From Theocolax elegans (lineage: Eukaryota > Arthropoda > Insecta > Hymenoptera > Cerocephalidae): 64,000 nucleotides of DNA. The translations under genes were made by a program, and so were the position numbers. The stretch is taken from contig CM047426.1 of the NCBI GenBank assembly GCA_026168455.1, positions 64,122,488-64,186,487 of the forward strand, in the 5' to 3' direction. Positions 56,130 to 64,000 of the stretch are shown piece by piece. Below the pieces are notes generated by a model. That model saw nothing but the letters and a program-made list of their open reading frames with translations. It made no database searches and was not told where the DNA came from. Each line of letters opens with the position of its first letter. The first letter of the stretch is position 1.

Positions 56130-56884
56130 AGTATTGTAACGGTATTTTGCAATTATTAATATATAAATTAATAAAATTAATAAGCCGTTAAAAAACAATA
56201 GTCTCTATGCGATCGGCCGCTCAGTAATAATACAAAACCAAACGTATATGCGGAGGCGGCGGTATTCTTTTATCTAGCGAAACGCGAAAGGAAAGGTGAA
56301 TAATTTGAAATAAGCAAAGAATCACAATTTAAATAAAATAAATAAAGAAATATATTCTTAAATTACTTCGCTATATAAACACGTGCCGTTGCACGCGAGT
56401 ACGCAGATCGGGAAATACGTTAAATAAATAAAGAGAGAAAGAGAGAGAGAGACTACAGAACTGACACTTACAGTGTGTAGTTCGCAATAGAAGATCGACT
56501 CCAGTGGATGAAATCTGCGTTGTCGCTTTTCTCTCCTCTCTGCTGGGAACACTGGGTTGCGTAAACGCTAACAAAATGCAAAGTTCGAACAACACACTAA
56601 AATTCGTCTTTAAACAACACCAGAATCAAACAACTCTCAAAATCTCTACGAGGCGAAATCAATCACGGCCGAGCTAAGTCTAATTATTCGTGTACTCGCA
56701 AGTCTCGATTCTCTCTCTCTCTCCCTACTCTTTTCCCTTAACGAAGGTCCGCGATAATCGCCGAAAATCGTCGAACGCCGACCTGTAACAGCTGTATAAT
56801 GATTAGTACATAGGCTAGACAGAGAGAGAGAATATAACGAAGAAATATGATATTATTCTAATATCACATTAAATTCGTTATACT
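56130..56884 (-). repeat. Gypsy LTR (duplicated copy)
   Basis: 755 bp. Plus-strand ends AGTATTGTAAC and TTCGTTATACT give the AGT...ACT termini found in many gypsy LTRs. The pyrimidine run CCCTCCTTCC (polypurine tract on minus) follows at 56885. Contains (CT)n and (GA)n short runs. Paired with 57851-58606, differing by about one base. Confidence 0.8.
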
Positions 56885-57189
56885 CCCTCCTTCCAGACGC
56901 TGGGTAGCCGAAGACGTACCAGCTCTGCATTTCTACTCTCTCTCTAGGCCAAAAGAAACAAAATGAAAAAGATAATTAACATAAATAATATTTTATGAAT
57001 AACTAAAGTAAAGCCTAATATGAGCTCTTCTCTCTTTATTGTAACAAGCGACTTGCGCAGTTCATCAGACATAATTCTGGAACAGGTTAGTAAATATCAG
57101 GCCATGTTTTATACGAATGACAGAATGAAAAATATTATAAAAATTACAGATTCAGAGAACGGTACGCGTAAATACAATAATCGCTCGAA

Positions 57190-57807
57190 GGGAATTTTAC
57201 GGTTTTCGCGACCGAGTGCGCCGTTCGATCGTTTCCACCGGGGATACGGGCCTGTTCTTCACCCCTTACGGTCTTCCGCGCCTATTTTCCGTCGTCGAAG
57301 GATTCGCGTGTACATTAGCGTTCGCCTTCAATCGCTCGTTAGAAGGGGCACGATCAACCGCGGTCATACGACTAACAACTACCCGAGTTTTGCGCGGCCT
57401 ACCTCGCTTACGCAGTGCGTTCGCGCTCACAGGATCATTATCGTTGGACTCGTCGCTAGCTCTTCGCTCTGCGTTTAATCCCTCGCTGTCCCTCGTCGCA
57501 TCCTCTCGATTTAATTTACTCTCCTCAGTTACGTCTGTCTGGTCTTCATAATAAGTTTCAGGTCATTGACGTGGCATTTACCTGCTTCTTTTCCATCATT
57601 GCTGATGAGCTCCACCACGTTTGAGCCGAGTAACGCCGAAACAATAAAAGGTCCGATGTACTTCGGAGCTAGCTTAGCAGCTATGCCTTGGGCAGCGGAC
57701 GAAAGTACACGATTCCGCTTAGAAACTTTTGTCCCACGGCAAATTGTACATCGCGGCGTTTTGAATTATAATATTCGGCCTGACGGGCTTGTGCGCATGT
57801 CGCTCGT
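57190..57807 (-). pseudogene. Duplicated integrase C-terminal fragment
   Basis: A copy of the integrase tail at 58988-59528, cut at the duplication join. Single-base losses relative to the other copy near 57555 and 57728 shift the frame, so it cannot extend the protein even locally. Long plus-strand frames here are antisense shadows. Confidence 0.8.
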
Positions 57808-57850
57808 AATTGGCAGAAAGTTTATTCTAGTAACAATTATAACTAATATT

Positions 57851-58606
57851 AGTATTGTAACGGTATTTTGCAATTATTAATATATAAATTAATAAAATTA
57901 ATAAGCCGTTAAAAAACAATAGTCTCTATGCGATCGGCCGCTCAGTAATAATACAAAACCAAACGTATATGCGGAGGCGGCGGTATTCTTTTATCTAGCG
58001 AAACGCGAAAGGAAAGGTGAATAATTTGAAATAAGCAAAGAATCACAATTTAAATAAAATAAATAAAGAAATATATTCTTAAATTACTTCGCTATATAAA
58101 CACGTGCCGTTGCACGCGAGTACGCAGATCGGGAAATACGTTAAATAAATAAAGAGAGAAAGAGAGAGAGAGACTACAGAACTGACACTTACAGTGTGTA
58201 GTTCGCAATAGAAGATCGACTCCAGTGGATGAAATCTGCGTTGTCGCTTTTTCTCTCCTCTCTGCTGGGAACACTGGGTTGCGTAAACGCTAACAAAATG
58301 CAAAGTTCGAACAACACACTAAAATTCGTCTTTAAACAACACCAGAATCAAACAACTCTCAAAATCTCTACGAGGCGAAATCAATCACGGCCGAGCTAAG
58401 TCTAATTATTCGTGTACTCGCAAGTCTCGATTCTCTCTCTCTCTCCCTACTCTTTTCCCTTAACGAAGGTCCGCGATAATCGCCGAAAATCGTCGAACGC
58501 CGACCTGTAACAGCTGTATAATGATTAGTACATAGGCTAGACAGAGAGAGAGAATATAACGAAGAAATATGATATTATTCTAATATCACATTAAATTCGT
58601 TATACT
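57851..58606 (-). repeat. Gypsy 3' LTR
   Basis: 756 bp, AGT...ACT ends, directly followed on the right by the polypurine tract (minus GGAAGGAGGG). It is continuous with the pol genes to the right. The 5' LTR would lie beyond the window. Confidence 0.8.
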
Positions 58607-58616
58607 CCCTCCTTCC
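58607..58616 (-). other. Polypurine tract of gypsy element
   Basis: GGAAGGAGGG on the minus strand immediately before the 3' LTR, the expected plus-strand DNA priming site. The same arrangement occurs at 9519-9528 in the truncated relative. Confidence 0.7.
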
Positions 58617-58987
58617 AGACGCTGGGTAGCCGAAGACGTACCAGCTCTGCATTTCTACTCTCTCTCTAGGCCAAAAGAAACAAAATGAAAAAGATAATTA
58701 ACATAAATAATATTTTATGAATAACTAAAGTAAAGCCTAATATGAGCTCTTCTCTCTTTATTGTAACAAGCGACTTGCGCAGTTCATCAGACATAATTCT
58801 GGAACAGGTTAGTAAATATCAGGCCATGTTTTATACGAATGACAGAATGAAAAATATTATAAAAATTACAGATTCAGAGAACGGTACGCGTAAATACAAT
58901 AATCGCTCGAAGGGAATTTTACGGTTTTCGCGACCGAGTGCGCCGTTCGATCGTTTCCACCGGGGATACGGGCCTGTTCTTCACCCC

Positions 58988-60538
58988 TTACGGTCTTCCG
59001 CGCCTATTTTCCGTCGTCGAAGGATTCGCGTGTACATTAGCGTTCGCCTTCAATCGCTCGTTAGAAGGGGCACGATCAACCGCGGTCATACGACTAACAA
59101 CTACCCGAGTTTTGCGCGGCCTACCTCGCTTACGCAGTGCGTTCGCGCTCACAGGATCATTATCGTTGGACTCGTCGCTAGCTCTTCGCTCTGCGTTTAA
59201 TCCCTCGCTGTCCCTCGTCGCATCCTCTCGATTTAATTTACTCTCCTCAGTTACGTCTGTCTGGTCTTCATAATAAGTTTTCAGGTCATTGACGTGGCAT
59301 TTACCTGCTTCTTTTCCATCATTGCTGATGAGCTCCACCACGTTTGAGCCGAGTAACGCCGAAACAATAAAAGGTCCGATGTACTTCGGAGCTAGCTTAG
59401 CAGCTATGCCTTGGGCAGCGGACGAAAGTACACGATTCCGCTTAGAAACCTTTTGTCCCACGGCAAATTGTACATCGCGGCGTTTTGAATTATAATATTC
59501 GGCCTGACGGGCTTGTGCGCATGTCGCTCGTTCAGCAGCTTGAGCTTGCAGTTCTGGCAACGTTTGCATACGTTGTTGCCAATTTTTAACAGCTGCTGCG
59601 GTCTCACTGTTGGCGACGGCTTTATCTTCTGTTTTCCGCAAGCTTTTCGGCGGAACGGGGTTGCTTCCCATATTTAGGAAAGCAGGACTTGCGCCGGTAG
59701 AATCTTGCACGGCGGTATTATACGCGAACATGAGCTCAGAGATGTGAGCGTCCCATGTTTTATGATTCGCCTCGATAAACGAAGTAATCATCGTTTTTAT
59801 CGTGCGATTAACGCGTTCTACAGGATTCGCCTGTGCATGGTAAGGCGGAATCGTAGTGTGAACCACGCCGTGTTCAGCTAAGAATTGCTCCATAGCAGCA
59901 TTCTTAAACTCCGTGCCATTGTCGGAATGAAAAACATCAGGCACGCCGAAACGCAAGAAAACGCGTTCATTCAGCTCGCGCCGAATGGTATGCGGGTTCG
60001 CTTTCCGTATAGGGATACACTCTATCCAACGAGTGAATAAGTCCATGAATATTAAAAGATATTCAAATCCATGCGAAGAACGCGGAAACGGTCCCATGAT
60101 ATCACCTGCAACAATTTCCCATGGACGCGAAATAACACGTTTTCCCATGAAACCTACAGGAGCCTGCTGTGGCACTTTACATTGCTGGCAAATCCGGCAA
60201 TTCCGCACAAATTCGGCGATATCTTTAAGCATCGCAGGCCAATAATAGTATCGCGCTATCCGCTGATACGTTTTGTTTCGGCCAAGATGTCCAGCAGTTG
60301 GCTCATCATGATTCTCGCAGAGAACTTGTTGACGTTTCTCCTGCGGTACCGCCAGTTTCCAAGCGTCTTCGTCTTCAAAATAGTCATCTATGGAAGGGTC
60401 AGGCTTATAATGATATAATCTACCTCCAAGCACCTTCCAGTCTTGGTATTTTTCCGGATTTCCGCTGACATTTGCAAGTTTTTGCGTATACCACTCATCT
60501 TGAGTGTCGTACGGCAAACTCACTGTAGCGATTCGCAA
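58988..60538 (-). CDS. Gypsy integrase (separate frame)
   Basis: 516 codons. HHCC zinc domain (H77, H84, C114, C117), catalytic D146 (VAGDIMGPF), D206 (HSDNGTEF) and E241 (NPVERVNRT) with the classic D-x34-E spacing between the last two. A GPY/F-like module follows (LAPKYIGPFIV...SNVVELI, then VNDLKTYYED) and a basic RKRGRPRKTR tail that may contact DNA or chromatin. It overlaps the RT/RNase H frame by about 19 bp in another phase, so the polyprotein is broken by a frameshift at about 60520-60538. The domain itself looks complete. The C-terminal end may be artificial, since the frame continues past the expected pol end. Confidence 0.85.
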   Translation of the reverse strand: MRIATVSLPYDTQDEWYTQKLANVSGNPEKYQDWKVLGGRLYHYKPDPSIDDYFEDEDAWKLAVPQEKRQQVLCENHDEPTAGHLGRNKTYQRIARYYYWPAMLKDIAEFVRNCRICQQCKVPQQAPVGFMGKRVISRPWEIVAGDIMGPFPRSSHGFEYLLIFMDLFTRWIECIPIRKANPHTIRRELNERVFLRFGVPDVFHSDNGTEFKNAAMEQFLAEHGVVHTTIPPYHAQANPVERVNRTIKTMITSFIEANHKTWDAHISELMFAYNTAVQDSTGASPAFLNMGSNPVPPKSLRKTEDKAVANSETAAAVKNWQQRMQTLPELQAQAAERATCAQARQAEYYNSKRRDVQFAVGQKVSKRNRVLSSAAQGIAAKLAPKYIGPFIVSALLGSNVVELISNDGKEAGKCHVNDLKTYYEDQTDVTEESKLNREDATRDSEGLNAERRASDESNDNDPVSANALRKRGRPRKTRVVVSRMTAVDRAPSNERLKANANVHANPSTTENRRGRP

Positions 60539-62562
60539 TCCGAGTCATTTTCAAATGCGCGAGAGAGGGCATCAGGCACGACATTAAGAGATCCTTTGCG
60601 GTGCTCGATCTCATAATCATAGCTTTGGAGCTTAAGTGCCCAACGCGCTAAGCGTCCAGTAGGGTTACGCAAGTTGCACAGCCATTTTAAACTGCTATGA
60701 TCTGTTATAACCTTAAAGCGATAACCTTCTACATATGAGCGGAATTTTTCCACGGCCCATAATACAGCTAAGCACTCTCGTTCGGTAACCGAGTAGTTAC
60801 GTTCCGCCGCGTTTAACGTACGACTGGCGAAACTAAGTACTCGCTCTTCTCCGTCGATAGTTTGCGTTAAAACCGCTCCTAAGCCAGTGTCGCTAGCGTC
60901 AGTCTGAATAACGAACTGATGCTCGAAAGATGGCCGATGGAGGATAGGCGCAGATGCTATCAACGCTTTGATTTGTTCAAAAGCGAACTGTTGTTCCTCG
61001 CCCCACTCAAATTTAACATTTTTCTTTGTTAGCTTGGTAAGCGGTTCCGCAAGCGTAGCAAAATCCTCTAGAAATTTTCTATACCATGAGGCCATGCCGA
61101 GGAAAGAGCGTAGCTTTTTGAGATTAGTTGGCGCGGGATAATCCACGATCGGCGCTATCTTGTCCGGATCAGGGCGAAATCCATCGCGATTCACCAATAC
61201 GCCAAGGTATTTAACCTCACTGCGGCAAAATTCGCTTTTATCACGGTTAATTGTAAGTCCGGCGTCGGCAACCCGCTTTAGGACATGCTCAAGCCATTTG
61301 AGATGCTCTTCGAATGTCTCGGTGACGATAATAACGTCATCGAGATACGAAAATGCGTACGGTTCCAATTCAGGGCCTATCACCCTATCAATGAGTTGCT
61401 GGAACGTAGCGGCCCCCCACCCCCCCGCCACGCCGTACGGCATACGAGTAAACTCATATAAGCCTAAGCCAGGCACCGTGAAAGCTGTCAGATGTTCCGA
61501 TCCCTTTTTCATCGAAATCTGATGGTATGCGCTGCTTAAATCCAGCGTGCTTATATAGCGTGCCCTTTGGAGTTTGCGCAAAATAATCTCCATATAGGGA
61601 AGCGGATAAGCGCAGGTCTTCGAGACGGAATTGAGCTTTCGGTAGTCGATGCAGAATCTATAGGTACCGTTAGATTTCCGCACCATGACTACTGGGCTCG
61701 ACCACTCGCTCGTCGACGGGCGAATTATCCCCGCGTCAAGCAGCTGTTGTACTTGAGCGTGCATCTCTTGCTCGATCTTCTGAGACACCGGATAATAGCG
61801 CTGTTTGATGGGACGCGAACCGCCCACATCAATTTCATGCTCAGCTAAGTTAGTACAGCCTAGCTTTGCATTCGGAGCAGTCAAACGCTTTTCCAACAAC
61901 TCATTGAGTTGTTTGCGTTGCGCTTCGTCAATATCTGCTAAGCCGACGGCAGCTAGCGTACATACATCGCCAATGCCGATAGCAGATACTTCAAGCTGAA
62001 TTGCTTCGGCCACGTTCTCAATCACTAACTGATTTTCACGGGGCAACAAAACAGCATTAAATGCACGAATAAAGTCGGCACCGAGAATGCAGTCGGCGTC
62101 GAGATCGCTCATCACTAGTACGTCCAAGTAATGGCGTTCATTCGCTAAATCAAACGGCAGTTCCAAGCGTCCAAGGATTGGAACACTTTGACCGTTAGCG
62201 AGTCGTTCTCCTGGTCCAGTATAAGGTGTAAGCGGTTTTCCAATGGCTGACGCAATCTGCAAGCCTAAGGAATTAGTGCGAGCCGCCCCTGAATCGTACA
62301 AAGCGCGTCCGCGGAATCCACCGATTCCAATCTGCAGCCACCAGCGAGTAAACTGCGGAGTTTCCTCCTCCACTGGCGTTTCAGCGCGGGAATCGCAAAC
62401 ACCTTTTTCCGCTGGTTGTCTGTCCACTCCGACAGGCAAAAGCGAGGGCACTTTTTCCGTTTGCGCAGGTACTGATTGTGACTTATCACCATCAGAGGTC
62501 TCGCTCAGAGTTGGGGCGGTAGGGACCTGATCTACTCGCCCCTTTTCTCGTTTCCCGAGCAC
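60520..62562 (-). CDS. Gypsy protease, reverse transcriptase and RNase H
   Basis: 680 codons, no internal stop. Aspartic protease around D90 (RALYDSGAART, the usual D-T/S-G). RT: WSSPVVMVRKSNGTYRFCID, D341 in STLDLSSAYHQI, and YLDD at 406-409. RNase H: D555 (QTDASDTGLGAVL), ERECLAVLWAVEKFR, and D621 (TDHSSL). The chain ends after PDALSRAF. Around residue 378 the block before TFQQLIDR reads GVAGGWGAATF instead of the family's Asn-Ala-Pro type sequence; it lies in C-runs (61410-61430) and looks like compensating indels. No ATG is needed: the frame begins at the -1 shift from gag at 62550-62556. Confidence 0.85.
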   Translation of the reverse strand: MLGKREKGRVDQVPTAPTLSETSDGDKSQSVPAQTEKVPSLLPVGVDRQPAEKGVCDSRAETPVEEETPQFTRWWLQIGIGGFRGRALYDSGAARTNSLGLQIASAIGKPLTPYTGPGERLANGQSVPILGRLELPFDLANERHYLDVLVMSDLDADCILGADFIRAFNAVLLPRENQLVIENVAEAIQLEVSAIGIGDVCTLAAVGLADIDEAQRKQLNELLEKRLTAPNAKLGCTNLAEHEIDVGGSRPIKQRYYPVSQKIEQEMHAQVQQLLDAGIIRPSTSEWSSPVVMVRKSNGTYRFCIDYRKLNSVSKTCAYPLPYMEIILRKLQRARYISTLDLSSAYHQISMKKGSEHLTAFTVPGLGLYEFTRMPYGVAGGWGAATFQQLIDRVIGPELEPYAFSYLDDVIIVTETFEEHLKWLEHVLKRVADAGLTINRDKSEFCRSEVKYLGVLVNRDGFRPDPDKIAPIVDYPAPTNLKKLRSFLGMASWYRKFLEDFATLAEPLTKLTKKNVKFEWGEEQQFAFEQIKALIASAPILHRPSFEHQFVIQTDASDTGLGAVLTQTIDGEERVLSFASRTLNAAERNYSVTERECLAVLWAVEKFRSYVEGYRFKVITDHSSLKWLCNLRNPTGRLARWALKLQSYDYEIEHRKGSLNVVPDALSRAFENDSDCESLQ

Positions 62563-64000
62563 TCAGGACAAGTCGTCTTGATGTACCCGGGTCAACCACA
62601 ACGATAGCAGTACACACGCTCTTTGGGACCTGCTTTCTTATCGCGATTGCGGCTTCGCGCGGATTTCACATTAGTTCTAGAAGACTTATCACTACCGTCA
62701 TCTTTAACTTCTGTGATAGTCACGCCAGATGGCTTACCAGAAACATTCTTTGCTCCTTTTGGCGCACCTTGCCTGCGTGCATCACGCGCGTTTTGGCCAC
62801 TCTTATTAGCGGGATTCGCAAAAGAATTCGCAAATTTGCTAAATCTATCATTTAGCATCTTTTCTAAGAGTTTAGCTATATTTTCCATTGTAGGTTCAGC
62901 AATACTCGCTACTTTTACCGTAGCATCATCGCTGGCAGCTTTTCCGCTCTTCTTGCTTTTAGCATCTGGCTGCTTATAAGCTACAGAAGGCAGAACGCTC
63001 TTTTCAGGCGGCGGCGGCGCGGGAAAATTCCGTTCTTCCTCGATAAGCTCTTCCGCTTAACGAGCTAGTTGCACAAGCCTATCAACGCTTGTAACTTTGT
63101 CTTTTGGAACTAACTTCCGAACAGACGGCAACATGTTAGCATACAACATGTCTAGTTGAAACTGCGTACTCGGAGGCGCATCCATTCTGCTAAATATAGT
63201 TAGCAGACAGAATATGTAATCACGAGCAGGTTCTTCTCTACCCTGCTTGCGTGCTTGCGCTTCCGCCATTAAGCGCTGCTGAAAGTTCTGTTCGACGCCA
63301 TAACATCGTCGAGCAGCACTGCAAAAATCAGCCCAAGTATTCCAATCTTTCCGCGATTGGCGATACCAATGTAGCGCTACGCCAGTTAATAATTCCGAAA
63401 AAGCATTCAGCAAATCCGTGTCCGAAATATGCGCTAACTTGCGACATTCTTCCACGCGCTGAATAAATTCTTAGATGCTTTCGCGTTTTTCGCCAGAAAA
63501 CTTAATTTTCCATTGGCGAACCGTGCGACCTACGTCATGTGACTGTGTAAGCGCTCTCGTCGACATATTCGATAAGAGTTGCATAAGCTGATCGCATGTC
63601 ACATCAGGCACATTTCCCCCCCTTCCAGACTCATGCCAATCCGCAGGAGGTGGCAGAGACGAAAAATTTGACGTAGGAGCTGGGAAACTCGGAGCGTTTA
63701 CGTTTAAACGCGAATTCAAATTAATTCCTGCCTGTGTGTGTGTTGACGCTTGAGATACTTGCTGATACTTATCAGTTTCAAAATAATTTAAATTAAATGT
63801 ATCTTGAAAATTCACACTTTTGCGATTTTTCCGCTGCCTTTCCGTTATAACTGATATTTGTGTCGGAAGCTGCGTACTAGTCGCGAAATTTGCTAATTGC
63901 TGCCTTAAAGTGTTTAATTCTTTTTCTTGTTGTAAGGCAAGCGATTGCGCTTTACTCCACTCCAGAGCTAAACCCCTTGGAGCATTGTAAATCTCGCCAT
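62540..64000 (-). pseudogene. Gypsy gag with three in-frame stops, runs off right edge
   Basis: One continuous phase from the window edge to 62540 broken only by TAA at 63471-63473, TAA at 63057-63059 and TGA at 62592-62594. Features: Gln-rich N-terminal part (LRQQLANFATSTQLP), capsid-like block with LTGVALHWYRQSRKDW, FQQRLMAEAQARKQG and LDMLYANMLPSV, then a basic linker (SARSRNRDKKAGPKE) and one zinc knuckle C-x2-C-x4-Y-x4-C, in which Tyr replaces the usual His and the TGA stop falls inside the knuckle. Gag is therefore dead, while pol is nearly open. The 5' end and LTR lie beyond 64000. Confidence 0.85.
62550..62556 (-). other. Probable -1 ribosomal frameshift site (GGGAAAC)
   Basis: On the minus strand the gag phase reads G GGA AAC here, the X-XXY-YYZ pattern of a slippery heptamer. 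The pol frame is exactly -1 relative to gag and is open from this point. The gag frame terminates 15 codons or so downstream of the Cys/His knuckle (GGC GAG TAG). GGGAAAC is a known working slippery heptamer in other retroelements. A downstream pseudoknot was not assessed. Confidence 0.7.

Larger units (their letters stand above)
56087..57807. repeat. 1.72-kb tandem duplication, copy 1
   Basis: Almost identical to 57808-59528, offset 1721 bp. It covers 43 bp of flank, a complete gypsy LTR, the polypurine region and the last part of integrase. The join at 57807 runs from mid-integrase (GTGCGCATGTCGCTCGT) straight into the flank sequence AATTGGCAG. Differences are a few single-base indels. The second copy is continuous with the rest of the element. 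Recent tandem duplication or assembly duplication. Confidence 0.9.

Noticed and set aside
57020..57551. Plus-strand open frames of 152 and 111 codons, repeated identically at 58742-59273
   Set aside because: They are antisense to the gypsy integrase tail and LTR region; the exact repetition comes from the 1.72-kb duplication.

Overview
This window is eukaryotic nuclear DNA from an insect genome, plausibly an ant or another hymenopteran. That placement is inference, from the strong AT bias, the (GA)n/(CT)n tracts and the mix of transposable elements: Penelope-like, gypsy, copia, non-LTR, TTAA-flanked and mariner-type. No complete host protein-coding gene is visible. The only host-gene candidate is a short GC-rich piece behind a good splice acceptor near 44.64 kb. 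Nearly everything recognisable is mobile DNA, much of it nested.

Layout. 0-10.5 kb: AT-rich repeats, a TTAA-flanked foldback MITE, tRNA-like pieces, a gypsy integrase fragment, two decayed Penelope-like elements (PLEs), a foldback element with tRNA-like arms, a non-LTR RT remnant and a gypsy pol tail. 10.5-14.2 kb: degenerate DNA, then a 148-codon stretch on the minus strand that reads as a DNA alkylation repair (AlkD-family) protein only if TGA means Trp, ending at a 100-N gap. 14.2-18.3 kb: two copia segments sharing an LTR. 18.8-28.2 kb: two Penelope-like elements, each arranged head to head with an inverted truncated copy. The second contains a 672-bp palindromic MITE and an apparently intact 2.65-kb DNA transposon with TTAA target duplication and a full DDE transposase.

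28.6-46.5 kb: PLE tails, a degenerate gypsy, a 3.3-kb imperfect palindrome, a tRNA-containing foldback element, a deleted mariner-type element, a 5'-truncated I-like non-LTR element with target duplication, a (GA)n tract with the candidate exon, and a third copy of the ribozyme-bearing PLE family. 47-55.5 kb: a piggyBac-type MITE, then two inverted AT-palindromic arms bracketing a non-LTR element inserted in (CT)n and deleted for most of its RT. 56-64 kb: a large gypsy element on the minus strand (gag runs off the right edge, then protease/RT/RNase H, integrase, LTR), with a 1.72-kb tandem duplication of its 3' end.

Most notable: (i) the UGA=Trp AlkD-like fragment, suggesting Mollicutes-derived DNA, either transferred or a chimeric assembly; (ii) hammerhead-ribozyme cores in the PLE tails; (iii) three foldback elements with shared CCC-N4-AG termini, iterated short palindromic words and possible 2-bp AA/TT target duplications; (iv) the intact TTAA transposon inside a PLE; (v) a GGGAAAC slippery heptamer exactly at the gypsy gag/pol frame change.
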